Positions 1 through 11,493 of a stretch of DNA of 64,000 nt are shown here, piece by piece. The stretch is from Polytrichum commune (Eukaryota; Streptophyta; Polytrichopsida; Polytrichales; Polytrichaceae): NCBI GenBank assembly GCA_950295325.1, contig OX485807.1, forward strand, positions 52,234,440-52,298,439, written 5' to 3'. The notes beneath the pieces are model-generated. The model ran no database searches. It was not told the origin of the DNA and worked only from the letters and a program-made list of their open reading frames with translations. The position numbers were made by a program, and so were the translations under genes. Within the stretch, counting starts at the first letter, position 1. Every line of letters begins with the position of its first letter.

Positions 1-960
1 AGCATAAACCAATATCTGACTAGCACTGTTTGTAGTCATTTCGACTTAGTCGCTTCGGACAATCTGACTAGGGGTCATATCGGACATTTTTTGTTCCCAA
101 TGCTGCGTTCCCACAGTGTTTTGGGACCTCAAAACGGGACCTGCAGTGGGACTTGGGATCATATGACTCTATATAGTCATATCTCCTTGACGATTTGTAG
201 TCATCTATGTGCAAATAGCGAATGTTTGGTATGACTATGTTTAGTGAGGTATGAGTCAATACATGATTAATTCTATCACTACGCATAGTGATGGGATGGT
301 GACTGTGTGTAGTCATACATTGAGTTGGAGCATACGACTCTTTGGAGTCACATCTATTTGACACCCCATAGTCACAAATACTGAAATAGTTTCTGAATGA
401 TATGACGAATTGTAGTGAGGTATCAGTCAATAAATGATTGGTTTTATCACTACGAACAGTAGTAAGATGATGACTGAAATGCGTCATTCATTGAGTTGGG
501 ATAATAGGACTTTTTGAAGTCACATCTGTTGGACTACCCATAGTCACGAATGTTGAAATAGCTTCTGACTGCTGGGACTACTTGTGGTGAGATATTAGTC
601 TGCCATGCTGAAATCATGAGTGGGCATGACTAATTATAGTGAGTGTTTGGAGAATATAGCAATGTATACTCGTTTCTGTCACTACTGGAAGTCAAATTTT
701 AATATTAAATCGTAAGCAGATGACTTGGACTTGACTGTCCGTAGTGTAGTGCAAACGTATGCCATGCAGTCGAATCTGCCATTCTTACGGTGTGTAGTAA
801 TAGATTTCAGTTTCAGATTAGGGTGATAATGAGCTCTGTTGACTGTTACAAGTCAACATTGCGGTTGTAAGCACTGCGTCAGGTCATGCAAATGATTGCC
901 ACAACATTTCATTGAAAGAGAAAATTCCGTGCTGAAACATGATGCACTGAAACTGGAAGT
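1..960. repeat. Dense field of 14-bp SACT-N6-AGTS dyads
   Basis: Reading by eye gives more than a dozen hyphenated inverted repeats made of GACT or CACT, six variable bases, then AGTC or AGTG. Examples lie near 171, 300, 330, 360, 510, 535 and 640. The six-base centre varies freely while the arms and spacing are kept. The same motif recurs between the exons at 1.0-4.2 kb, so it belongs to the transposon there. Clustered short motifs of this sort are typical of subterminal protein-binding repeats in CACTA-type elements. I see no convincing gene here; open frames in this stretch are built from the repeats. Confidence 0.7.
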
Positions 961-980
961 CCATCACTCTAAACTGCTTT

Positions 981-1289
981 CTAGCAGGACAAATCAATGT
1001 CCATGAACTCTGTGGGCCACATTACAAAGTGCCCTACTGCTTGTCCTACCAAGGTCACGGGTGGATCGTCTAGATCTAGAGGTGCAAACAAACCGTAGTC
1101 GTCATCTAGGCTTTTCGACACTTCTACAGACACGGTTCCTGCAATTATGGTTCTCCCGTGTAGAGAAGCACCAGCTACATTCTGCACTTTCCCGAGTGCC
1201 ACAACTTTATCCTCCTCCCCTTCTAAAAGTCCCTTGAGTCTCACAGGATCACCCTTCTTGAACTCCAGGTCCTCACCTTCTTGTACAAC
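981..1289 (-). pseudogene. Transposon-protein exon with a DUF8039-like domain (terminal exon)
   Basis: On the minus strand an acceptor (TATAG at 1290-1294) precedes an open frame of about 100 residues ending at a stop at 981. It begins VVQEGEDLEFKKGDPVRLK and runs through a pattern V.LG.V (about residue 35) and G..V.V.V (about 55) to VGHFVMWP near the end. That layout recalls the DUF8039-type domain found beside Ptta/En/Spm transposases of plants. No nucleic-acid function is proven for it. The neighbouring short exon at 1596-1670 repeats its first about 20 codons, so this part of the gene has been internally duplicated. The family assignment is from memory of the pattern, not a search. Confidence 0.5.
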
Positions 1290-1595
1290 CTATAATCATA
1301 ATAAAACCACAAAACACGGATCAGTTGGGACTAAATTGTTGCTTTTATACAAGGATTTACTTTCTGAAGGCTCATGGCACTTATTCAAGTTCTATGACTG
1401 TGAGAAGACACATATGCTAATGTCATTACTAATATCAGTCACATGTTCTAACTTCATGAATGAATCCAATCAATAGTGGTCGCTCGTTACATATCATTAC
1501 TCTACAAACAGTCAATTTCTTGCCATAGAGAACTTGCAAAGAACTAAGGCACAACATTCCAGGAAGTGGCTCATGGCACTTACATGTTCACTTAC

Positions 1596-1670
1596 CGGTG
1601 TGTTCAAGTTTTGCTTGAGTCTAACAGGGTCACCCTTCTTTAAATTCATGTCCTCAGTTTCTTGTACAAC
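1596..1670 (-). pseudogene. Duplicated short exon of the same transposon gene
   Basis: A 75-bp exon flanked by a minus-strand acceptor (AAAG before 1670) and donor (GTAAG after 1596). It encodes VVQETEDMNLKKGDPVRLK, almost the same as the start of the exon at 981-1289, followed by QNLNTP. It is best read as a tandem exon duplication. The next exon upstream (1790-2199) also ends in N(M)NAP before an identical donor context. Confidence 0.5.
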
Positions 1671-1789
1671 CTTTAAAAATAAAAAACACACAAAACAAGG
1701 GTCAGTTGGGACTGAATCAGTGAATTGGTGCTTTCAGAACGAAAACTAGCGAAAATACATGGCTGCCGACACTTACATCTTCACTTACC

Positions 1790-2199
1790 GGTGCGTTCAT
1801 GTTTCTCTTCCTCTTCCCTTTCGCGTTCTGCTGACTGTCAATGTTGGCTTCCTTGTTCTTTTCAGGTTGAGCTTTGCACCCCCTGAGAGCTTTTTGCTTC
1901 TTCGTGTCGTCGTGGTCTTTCTTCAGCTTCTCAACCTCTGTCAAACGCATTTTCTTAGGGGCTTGAGTGTCCTCTTTTGCAAGCTTCGAAGCCCTCGAAT
2001 TCCGAGTTGAGTACACAACTGGGGCACGTCCGGCTGACTCTGCCCCGGTCACTATAACACAATCCGGAGTGCCTCCTTCAGGGTTTATCGATGTTCCCGA
2101 TGGACGTGAGTCCTTCACATCTCCTACTGCAGGAATGTCCGCTGCCTTCTCCGGATCTGCTGCCAGCGATTCGCCCTCCCCTACTTGGTGCAATCCCTG
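1790..2199 (-). pseudogene. Lysine-rich linker exon of the transposon gene
   Basis: An open minus-strand exon bounded by an acceptor (AATCAG at 2200-2205) and a donor (GTAAGTG below 1790). The product is hydrophilic and low in complexity. An acidic/glycine part comes first (residues about 1-55), then a strongly basic stretch with KKMRLTEVEKLKKDHDD and KGKRKRN near the end, which would suit nuclear localisation. I recognise no domain. It lies in the same order and strand as the other exons of this element and is treated as part of the same gene. Confidence 0.45.
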
Positions 2200-2583
2200 C
2201 TGATTACAGAGTATAAGTATCCTCTCAGTGATTGCTTTTAATCATGACCAATGTTTGTAAACTTGTTCAACAATGCCACATCTTCTTGGCCAGTCCAGTC
2301 ACTTATTCAACTTCTATGACCTCGGATAGTAATACATATTGAACTGATGACTGATATTAGTCACATATGCTAACTCCATTACTACTACCCATCACGAAAT
2401 CGAACTCCATGACTGCATCTAGTCAAGCCTGGTCACTCTTTCCATATCAATGACAACGAACAGTCACGAACTTGTTATAGTGAATTTTTCTAGAGCTAAT
2501 TAAGGCACAAGATTTTAAGAAGTGCCCAAGCATGAGCTGTAATATCAGGAGGTGGACAACACACATTCATATCATACTTGTAC

Positions 2584-2933
2584 CTGCAGTGGCTCGGTAC
2601 TTTCTTCGATCTGTTCTGGCTTTTGTGAAGTGTTGGTGCCGGTGGACTCTGAGCTTGAGCTGTTTTTGACACTTGCTGCCTTCATGGGGGTGACAACGGG
2701 AATCTGCAAGTGCTGCATTATGCGTTCAATGTTCTTCTCCATGGCTCTCCGCCAATCACTGTCGTGCGCTGCCTGTGCATCAGACACTCGACTACTCGGC
2801 GAGGTTTCACTTCTAGGAATGAGTCTTCGAGGGGCATTTTTGTCCCGTGCAAGCTCTCTTTCTATTTCAACCCTAGTTGGGCTTCTCTCCAGCTCAATGG
2901 CCTGCACAAAGATCTTAGACTCCCTAGTTAGGA
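2584..2933 (-). pseudogene. Internal exon of the Ptta/En/Spm-like protein
   Basis: Minus-strand exon with acceptor (CATGCAG at 2934-2940) and donor (GTACAAG below 2584). It encodes VLTRESKIFVQAIELERSPTR, then an acidic-basic region and a Ser-rich tail. A 'LTRESKIF'-like beginning is consistent with the region that follows the conserved domain in plant Ptta/En/Spm transposases. The frame is open through the exon. Confidence 0.45.
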
Positions 2934-3059
2934 CTGCATGATTAGTGAAAAACAGGGTAGGCTTCTCTATGACTAAAAAAAGTCACAAATTCGAACGTGT
3001 TGACTAAGAACAATCACATACTCTAATTTGATGGCTGCACCTAGTCACATCAAGACCTT

Positions 3060-4040
3060 TTAGACTTTTGGATCAGGGGGTGTATTGGACTTCCGACTTA
3101 CCAATTGAGCTCGAACATATTCTTCGTTGCGCCCGGCTGAAGACGGCCTCCTCACTTGCGCTCGGCTGTATCGCAGCTTCTCTGCTTCATGCTGTTTTTT
3201 CTCCTCCAAGATGAGTTTTGACAACTTTACCCAATGGTCCTGACGAATGTGCTTTGGCTTGTCCTTCCCTTCTTGCATTCTTTTCTTCAACTGATATCTC
3301 TTCACCTTCAATTGGCCCTTCAAAATGCTATGGAAAGCCTCCTCTGTCACCTTGCCAAGGCCCCCATGGTACTCAAAAGTGTTGTCCACTCATTCCTTGA
3401 CAGCGAGCAACATCGAAGTATTGAGATTCTTGTAGTTGTCTTCGCTGAAATCTATATCCTGCGCATGACCTCGAAGACATGTTAGCCACAGCGGTCGATT
3501 CGGTCCTTGTGGATGTCCTCTCAAATCGACCTCCACAAGGTGTTTTCGGGGCCCCCCTGCGTCTCGAAATGTGACCTCATGAGCCTGTTGTTGCTTCAAA
3601 GCAACACGTCGTCTAGATTTCTGGTCTCGGGAATATGAGGGTTGACCAAAGCTCTCGGTCATCTCCGATGCAGAATATGTGGAGGAGTTCACCCCAGGCT
3701 CCTGCATCTCAATCGCACGCCTCCATTGCAGTAGTTGGAGCTGTTTTTCTGCAATTTCAAGGTCCAAGGTACTAATGGCCCCATGCCGGGGAAGGGCTCG
3801 GCCACGAGCATGAGGTGTGATGCCTCCCTGAACACGAGGAACCTCGGGTACAACGTCGTTGCAGTAATCGAAGGGCTCCCCTGTTAGTGGATCCTCTGAC
3901 ATCTTGATTGGTTTGTTGTGTTGTGGTTGGTCCGTTTCCTGCGGTCGGAGGCTCATTGACCTGGGTTTAGGAATTCCACAACCTCCAAAACCTCGCTTGC
4001 GCACCTCCCACACAAATGGCTCGGTTGTGTGTGCTCTGGC
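3060..4040 (-). pseudogene. Ptta/En/Spm-type plant transposase domain, broken by a nonsense codon
   Basis: This exon starts after an acceptor (GTGCAG at 4041-4046) and holds about 320 codons in one frame, with a TGA at 3390-3392 in the middle. The second half reads VDNTFEYHGGLGKVTEEAF, then KHIRQDHWVKLSKLILEEK and ends with a basic RAQVRRPSSAGRNEEYVRAQL. This layout (aromatic 'NTFEYHG', a W-x-x-L/F block, a basic segment before 'EEYV.A.L') recalls the Ptta/En/Spm plant transposase domain (PF03004). The TGA falls where a Trp codon would fit (KE-stop-VDNTFE), so a TGG-to-TGA change is likely. The first half is an unrecognised low-complexity region. The family call rests on motif memory. Confidence 0.55.
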
Positions 4041-4180
4041 CTGCACAATACATACATAGCTAATCAAAGTCATAGTCAAGGTTTAGTCATTATCCCATTT
4101 CGGATGACTAGGACCGGTCACAAATCGGAAACATATGCGAGGGTTGATAGTCAACGTTTTAGTTCATGTGACTAGGACCA

Positions 4181-4912
4181 GTCACAAATCCTTAAACCCT
4201 TAAACCCTACATTGTCTATTGAAACAGGCTTAAACCATTAAACCCTACATTCTCTATTGAGAGGCTCTTTGAAACCAATTTGCAGCCCTCCAAAGCAGCA
4301 ACACTGGAAAAGACACACGTTTGATCAAGTATGATCGCATTGGGCACCTGTACTTCGAAACCGGCAACTCTAGACATGATCTTCCCTCAGGTCACTTTGT
4401 TCAACGTTGAAAGGGAGCAAGATAACATAAACGTAAAACAACGTCCTCAACACTTCAACACCTCAATTTCAGGCTTCAATACGTGACAAAAATTGTGATC
4501 GTCATAAGGTGTTCACTGTTGAGTTTGTGATAAAACAGGAGTCAGTGTCATTAACACATGATTTGGAGCTGCTAATTAAAATGTGCCTCAGAAGCACCAC
4601 TTTATATCTATATGCTTTCTTATCTTCAAAATACAAATCTCTGAGGAGTTTTGTTGGTTTCGAATAAGAGAAATCAGTCCCAAGGGGTCTAATTGGTGAC
4701 CCTGCTTCCGAATTTTTTTCACACAAACAAAGTCTATTTTTTATTTTTAAAAATCTGAAGTAGAACTAGAAACTGACTTTTGGACACTTAAGATGATTTT
4801 TGGCCAAAGCTCTTAGAGTGATACACATTTCTGAAGTGATCAAATCTTCACATGTGAATTGTAAAACTCAATCAAACTTACTCTTCAAATCTGAAACAAA
4901 AACAAACAGTGG
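4181..4912. other. No gene recognised
   Basis: AT-rich intergenic sequence. A short phrase ending in ...AACCCTACATT-TCTATTGA occurs twice near 4193 and 4238. I see no gene; the short minus-strand frame at 4502-4726 has no recognisable feature. Confidence 0.5.
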
Positions 4913-5881
4913 CCGAAACACCATGGGCACAAGGGGGACCCCGGAGTGACACCCGGGACTTGTGGCGCCGTTGGTGAGAGGGCCCAAGTGATCCTAGTGT
5001 GGGTGAGGGCCCCGGGCGTTGGGAACGCCTCCCACCCACAAAGACTAGGAGGCATGAGGGTGAGGCCATGAGCTATGCGTAGCTCATGGCGTGGTGATTC
5101 TAGAAAGCTCAAGATCACCTCAATCCGAGGTGTGAGCTAGGAGTTATGGCCATTTGAGTGGGGCGCTGTCCCGGGACAGCGCCCTGGTACAGCAGTGCCT
5201 GGGAGTGATTCCCGGGACTGCCAAGGTTCAAACAGGCATAACGTCCTCAATACTTGTCCGAATGGGGCAAGTGAGGAGTCCATCGGCATCTACGTGAAGC
5301 GTAGATGAAGATGAAGTGGTTGGTTGTTATGATCAGACATCATACAAGGAAGTTATGATGGTCTGAAGCTGCTAGGGGGTTCTAGGCCCAACAGCTAAAG
5401 GAAAATGTCCACTTGGCCCCAACTCTTGGTAGAGAGACAAGAGGTTGGTTGACGGTGGGGTAGGGGCCCCGCGTGAAGTCCTAGAGGCTTATATGGGTGA
5501 GGTGGTGTGGCCTCACCCACCCGAGGCCGAACGGCACGGCCTCCATTGGCATTGGCCTAATGTGAGGCCATAGTTGCCTAGTATGGTTCGGGTTGTTGTA
5601 GTGTTGCTCCGGCAACGCGATGATCAACATAAGATTGGACTTCCATGGATGGAAGTCCACATCTAAGGATTGGCTACTGATTAAAGGGGTTGGTTAGCGA
5701 TTGAAGGGGTGAGTCCCGAAAGCAAAGTAGGAGGGTTGGTTCCCCTCCTATGAACTATAAGGTCCGGGGTGAGAGGAGCTTACCATTAGCATGGCGGTAT
5801 GCGAATGGTTAGCGCTCGTAACCTTTGCTAGGAAATGAAAATTGGCAAGATGGTCAAGGAGGGCTAGCAAGGGTTGCGACA
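4913..5881 (+). mobile_element. Solo LTR copy 1 (5' truncated)
   Basis: Nearly identical to the LTRs at 21525 and 27646 from CCGAAACACCATGGG onward, but lacking the first about 30 bp (TGTCGCGCACC...), so no target duplication can be seen. It ends GGTTGCGACA. It holds the family's perfect 24-bp palindrome at 5161-5184 (GGGCGCTGTCCC and its complement) and a hairpin around 5067-5090. No internal retrotransposon domain lies beside it. Confidence 0.8.
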
Positions 5882-6624
5882 CGGACGACACGACGCACAC
5901 ACCGCTTTGTACTCCTTACACACACCTGCTCACACTTGCCTAAGATTACCAACGCTCATGCTACAGAAATGAACCGGAATCACCTTTTGCGTTTGGGAGC
6001 CTAAGCGCTGGTTTCCGCTTCCAGTGTACCTCCTTCCTCCCTAACGGTCCTTAGAGCACCGCTCTCACCATCGCTTATTGCTACCCAATGTCCCTCTTGG
6101 GCACCAAAGACGGAGTTCTAAATCAACATTGGTTCTCTTGAGTTTTCAACCAATCTTAATCCTTTGGTGACCGGTACTTGTAGGTTAACAAATTCCTCAA
6201 TGGGTGCATGGAAATCCAAAGACATGTGTCCATGACCCTCCACACTCTAGTAAACCGCTAGAATGTGGTCGGATGACGGCTTGTGCTTAACTACATGCAA
6301 ACACCTCCGACCCACTATTATATAGAATATAGTGGGCGAGCAACCTACATGGAAACTCACCCTTAGTAATTGTTGCCAATTTCGCCATGACATGGTGTAT
6401 TTTGGTTACTTACATGATAGATCCACAAGCCTACTGCCTTGCCACCTGGGGCCTATAACTTGCCCAAGAAATATAATGGTCTGCGTCTTTTACTTCAAAT
6501 CTCCTTAGGCTATTTGTAGGATGAATATAAAAGTATACTATGGAACATTATGGGCAGCAAATGAAAGGCAAGACCTGGGGCCTATAAGTTCCATGGTGCG
6601 CCAAGATCGCAATATTGCCTGCAA
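5882..6624. other. No gene recognised
   Basis: Mixed-composition sequence following the truncated LTR. No primer-binding site of the usual TGG type follows the LTR end, and I find no coding region, so I do not extend the LTR into a longer element. Confidence 0.4.
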
Positions 6625-7209
6625 CAATAATCTCCCGCTTAAGTATGCACTTTGAACCGGAGCCGTTGGTGCGCACTTTATTCATATCGCTAGTGTTCCA
6701 GATTGGGCTAGTCAAAAAAAGTAACCATTTAATACCCATCTAGCTTACCCCTAAAGAATACATGCTAGGGTGCTAACGAAGCCGTTGGTTTTGTTCAATC
6801 CCCTTCCCATTGAGGCTTGATGTTGATGGACAAGCTTCGACAACCTCAAAAGATGAACCACCTATCGATGACGAAATCCAGCCTATCGAGACAGTTCTTG
6901 AATCTAAAGTGCTACTGATTTCAAAGGCTTTGAAGCTCCTTGACATCGACGACCAATTGCTTTGCTCCAATGTTCAAACGAAAGCTGGACAAATGTACGA
7001 TGAACTGTGACGACCGTTTGAGACGTTTCGGCGAAACGTTAACAAACTGACATTGAATGTGAAGCGTAAAGAATTCACGCATTTGCGACAAAAGACTCTA
7101 CGTGACATGCTCAAACAATAAAATATGAACCTTGGATTTTGTCAAATAATTTGCGCACTTAACCATGATGCGTACTTAAACGGGTGCATACTTAAGCGGG
7201 AGATTACTG
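6625..7209 (+). mobile_element. Short pogo/Tc1-mariner-like TIR element
   Basis: Ends are 26-bp inverted repeats with one mismatch: 6625-6650 begins CAATAATCTCCCGC, and 7184-7209 is the complement of CAGTAATCTCCCGC. The right flank is TA and the left flank AA, suggesting a decayed TA target duplication. CAGT-type ends and a TA site fit the pogo/Tc1-mariner group. The inside holds the C-terminal end of a coding region (see 6810-7121), so it is a deletion derivative rather than a pure MITE. Confidence 0.65.
6810..7121 (+). pseudogene. C-terminal fragment of a pogo/Tigger-like transposase
   Basis: A frame with one internal TGA (7008-7010) runs to a TAA at 7119-7121. Before the TGA it is acidic (DDEIQPIETVLESK). 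After it comes RPFETFRRNVNKLTL and the end LRQKTLRDMLKQ. Tigger/CENP-B-type transposases commonly end with a basic Q-T-K/T-L..FF/L-K tail, which this resembles. Its place inside matching TIRs supports the reading. The DDE catalytic core is absent. Confidence 0.4.
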
Positions 7210-8010
7210 TACTATCATGCCCCATGATAATCTTGTGTGATACCATTCTCTAAAAATTGGCAATATAAGGGCCCCTTCACATATGGCCATCCAAGTCGAG
7301 AGGCCAAGGGATTGAGTGGCCAAACTTTGTTGAGAGTCCAAAGAAACGGGTTGAAAATAGCCAATACAATATAGAAATTGGAGTCTTCAGCCAGGCAAAG
7401 TGTGAAGCCTCCAAAGGCCAAGCCCAAAGTCCAAACCTTTGGCCGTGAACTCCCACGGCCTCTCAACTTGGACAACCATAGTGTGAAGCCTCCAAAGGCC
7501 AAGCTGAAAGTCTAAACCATACCATTTGTCCGGGTTCTATCCATTTATTTCCTCATCAAACCATCCAATTTATGAAATTTTCCTCTCACCTTCTCTAGTC
7601 ATGGATTCTAGAAGGGAACGCATTCTTGCTATATTTTCTATTTTCAAGGCCATAGAGTATGTCATTGTGGGTATTTTGGCATTGCAAAAACTTGCAATTT
7701 TTCAACAAAATAACCAAATGATGATGATGATAATGTTTATTGCACAAGGATGGAAGGTGAATTATAAGAGGAAATATTGGCAATTTTAAAGATATAAATA
7801 TTTTTTGGAATACATGCTTGTAGGATCATTTTCAAATGATGATCTTTGAAAGCGGATGAGGATGAATACATCTATATTTTAATATTTATATACTCTATTA
7901 GGATTTATTTAAAAAAAAGGAATACACATTTTAAAGAAAATATTAATGTGCAACGTAAGATTACAATTAGTCTTTCTCGATTAGCAAATGTTAATGGATT
8001 ACAAATGGTT
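7210..8010. other. No gene recognised; local repeat
   Basis: A phrase GTGTGAAGCCTCCAAAGGCC occurs twice (about 7399 and 7482) with neighbouring variants of AAAGGCCAAG. The rest is AT-rich. Frames at 7526-7789 and 7846-8196 are not supported by any domain, and the latter runs into the LTR. Confidence 0.4.
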
Positions 8011-8996
8011 TGTCATGCACCTCTCCATGAGGAGTGCTTGCAACACCATCGGCACAAAGGAGACCCCAGAGTGACATCTGGGATTTGTGGCGTCATAGGT
8101 GAAAGGGCCCAAGTGATCCTAATGTGGATGAAGGCCTTGGGCATTGAGAACACCTCCCATCCACGTAGACTAGGAGTCACAAGGATAAGGCCATAGGTTC
8201 TAGGTAGTTTATGGCCTCTGGATTGTAGAATGCTTAAAAACTCCCCAATTGGAGGTGTGAGCTAGGAGATATGACAATTTGAGTGGGGCGATACCTAAGG
8301 ACATCGCCCAATCCTCCAGGGGGTGTTGTGGAGGGAAAACAATGACTCCGAAGTGACGCCCAAGAGTGCCAAGGTTAGGATAACCAAAACTCTTTCAATA
8401 TTTGCCCGAATGGGGCAAGTGAAGAGTTTATTAGTAACTACACAAAGAGGAGATGTTGATGGATTGGTTATTCGATAGAATCGAAGATTGAACAACGAAG
8501 TTAAGGAGGTTTGAAGTTGTTGTAGGCTCCAACCTCAGTGGCTAAGGAAAAACATCCACCTCGTCCCAACTCTTAGGAGGGAGACAAAATGTTACTTGAC
8601 ATTGGGGTAGGGGCCTTACGCAAAATCCTAGGGGCTTATATGGAGAGGCGGCTTTGCTGACCGACCCTGCCCCGTGGAAGAACATCACGGCCTCCATAGG
8701 CGTTTGTCCAATGTGGGGCAAAGTTGTCAAGTATGCTTTGGGTTGTTGCATAGTTACTCCAACAATGCGATGATCAACTCAAGATTAAATGGACATGAAT
8801 GAAAGTCCACACCTAACCATTGGCTACCTATCAAAGGGAAAGTTTGAATGCAAGTGTAGGAGGGTTGAAGCTTGGAGGTTGATATGAGGAGCTAACTATG
8901 CGCATGTGCGGGATGTGTAGGGTTAGCACTCGTAGCACTTGCTAGAGTTGCGTAACGGCAAAGATATGATAAAGGAAGCTAGCAAGGGTCGCGACA
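8011..8996 (+). mobile_element. Solo LTR copy 2 (diverged)
   Basis: 986 bp, starts TGTCATGCACC and ends GGTCGCGACA. The 5-bp target duplication TGGTT is perfect (8006-8010 and 8997-9001). It is clearly related to the other copies along its length but much more diverged, so it is the oldest of the five. Frames inside it are not genes. Confidence 0.85.
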
Positions 8997-9001
8997 TGGT
9001 T

Positions 9002-10832
9002 GATGATTTATTCATGCTAGGATTTAGTATTGCTTGTGTCATTGTCAAAAAATATTGTGAAGCTATTAAGATTTAGTTGAGACCATTGGTTTCAAAAAAC
9101 CAATTTTTGGTAGGATAAAACAAATAACAAAGATTTTTCAAGTATTTCATGTCATTCTATTTATTTTAGGAGCAATAAACAGTAACCACATCTTTATTTT
9201 AGCATCATCTCATAATTCCATAACATATTATTGTGGAAATGGATATTATTTATGTTTGCTACAAAAGATCGTAGATACATATTGTAAATTTTGGGACTAC
9301 GATTTTGGATGGGCTGGATATATTTATAATCAAGCATTATTTCATAAATCTGAACTTAGTAAGAAGACTATGAAATGTACATTTTTGCTTTACAAATTCA
9401 TTGGTGATACTACATATTATATGAGGTATTGGTTCTACTCACCATTTAAGGATGGAAAACAAGATTATCTTGAAGAAAAACTCATTGGAATTTTAATCAA
9501 TCAAACACACATATGAATGTGGAATAAAACATTTAGGATTCTAGAAAAAAGATAATATATATTATTGAAAATAATTGACATGTCATTCCGAATTGTAACT
9601 ATCATTGTCCACGGGGAGGTCACTTCATTGTCAAGTTGACACCACGTGTGGACAAAGTTTGTTACCCCTATATTACATGCCATATATAATTTTAAAATTT
9701 ATGATATTTTTTCTACATATACATAACCATTAATAGTATATTTTTTATATTTTTAGTCATCTTTATATTTTTAGGAATTGTTTTAGTTCAATTCTGTGTC
9801 ATTCTAGTTAGAAATGGTATGTTTTATGAAAAAACAAATCATCAAATTTAGTTACCACTTTTGACAATGTCATAGGTACTGTGTATATCTACTCATGAAA
9901 AAAAATTGATAAAATTTTGACCCATTTTGGTGGTGCAACTTACCAAAAGAAGATTTTTGTTTGGTCGCACGTGGTGTTCAACTTGACAATGGAGTGATCT
10001 ACCCGTGTCATTGTCACTGCATGTTTATGTTTGCATAATATATTCATTCTAAAAAATGATGAATTCTATATGGACTGAACTAAAAAAATTGGAAAAGAAT
10101 TACAAGCCGAAACTTATGTGTCATAAGAAAAAATACGACAAGTAGATATATTTTACGTTGTAAAATGGCCATTAAAAAAATGAGGGAATTGCAAAAGGTA
10201 AATTTACAAGCCAAAGAAACAACATTTATAGAATTGGGAAAAAATAAGAAATAGATAATGAGGAAAATGGGGCCTTGGGGCCTTGGAGTAAAAGCGAAGG
10301 TAAAGACGAAGTCAAAAGCAAAAGCAAAGACAAAGGTAAAGGCAATGGCAAAGGCAAAGGCCCCAATTGGCCTCAATCCTCAAAATTCAGGCTCTATCTC
10401 ATCCTTAAGTATAATGAGTTGAAGCACCAATCAATTTGCAAGGCCTCTCGACTCTTCACACTAGAGGCCAAAGTCCAAAGACCGTTACAATATAAAATGC
10501 CTACATGGCAACATTTTTTGACCAAGTCGACAGACTCTCAAATGCATTTTGGGTCGGACAAAAATGAAAACCCAAAGTATGGTTGAAAGGCCATTGATTT
10601 TTTTAATAAAATTTTCAAAAGCTAACAAGATCTTGGCTGTTAGATTGGAGGGGTTGTTTTGGACAGGGAACAAAGTGGGATGCTCCTTCTTCCTCTCTCC
10701 CTCTAGCTCTCTCCATCTCGTGCGTCTTGGTAGGAACCGTTCTTGATTTTTATTTATTTTTATTTTATTTTATTTAGATCTTGGCTTTCTCATTCCTCTT
10801 AGCAGATATTTGCTCTCTCATTTGCTTTACAA
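9002..10832. other. Intergenic, AT-rich, with one fold-back
   Basis: No gene recognised. An imperfect inverted repeat pairs 9602-9656 with 9961-10013; both arms share a core TTGTCAAGTTGACACCACGT-like sequence. A lysine-coding purine-rich run of AAAGGCAAAG-type units lies at 10290-10360. A TTTTATTT-type simple run lies at 10747-10777. Confidence 0.5.
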
Positions 10833-10836
10833 GTAG
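10833..10836. other. Target site duplication GTAG, left copy (outer element)
   Basis: GTAG directly precedes the left TIR. The same four bases follow the outermost right TIR at 45147-45150. Confidence 0.75.
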
Positions 10837-10864
10837 AACACTATATTCGTTAATTGGAGACTTT

Positions 10865-11493
10865 GGAAAGTCTCAAAATAAATTGGACCCGTAGTTTCGG
10901 ATGCGAATATTGTGAACGTAGGGAACATGGGGAACAATGGCAACATAATGTTCGAAAGATCCATATGTGATGAATATATATGTTTCTAAATATAGTAATT
11001 ATTTGGGGAATAATCAAAACTACGCCAACACAATATTCCAATGACACAAATTCACAATTATTTTGTATTTTTGATTTTGTATTGAACAAAATTAACGAAT
11101 CTATAAATAGCCATATGATTTTATATCTAGGGACTCTTGGATGCGTATCCCAAACATAACATTTTAGCCAATTGTGGGTAAATTGAACGGCACATCCCAA
11201 ACGCAACAATATTAAAATAATTTGACAGTGTGTATAAGAAATTGCAAATTAGCATCTGCAATATAATTATATAGTTTGGACTCCACATCCGTAAACACAA
11301 ACATATAAAAAACATTTGATAGTGCATGTGAAGTTGGATTCCACATCCGTAAATCAATACGATCATGATATATAATTGTAATTTATAAAATTGCTATAAA
11401 ATGTGTCTAATATAGTATTCGACCCCAATGTCATATATTTCATGAAAAACCAAGACACATTTCAAATAATTGTGGTCCAACCCTACGTCAATA
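10865..11493. other. Outer element subterminal region
   Basis: Non-coding. Two half-sites of the outer palindrome (ACATCCGTAAA) occur at about 11287 and 11349, each after a TTGGA/TTGGACTCC-like phrase. A second GAGAC-type box sits about 15 bp inside the TIR, as at the other ends. Confidence 0.5.

Larger units (their letters stand above)
2330..4180. repeat. Intronic copies of the SACT-N6-AGTS dyad
   Basis: The non-coding gaps between the minus-strand exons carry the same dyad as 1-960, for instance near 2353, 2410, 2450, 2971, 4109 and 4167 (GACT-AGGACC-RGTC twice). The exons themselves are nearly free of it. This ties the dyad to introns and flanks of this element. Confidence 0.55.

Noticed and set aside
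10837-10864. Plain CACTA/EnSpm superfamily assignment from the CACTA-like ends
   Set aside because: CACTA elements make 2-3-bp duplications and use a different transposase; the readable duplications here are 4 bp with two extra bases outside CACTA.
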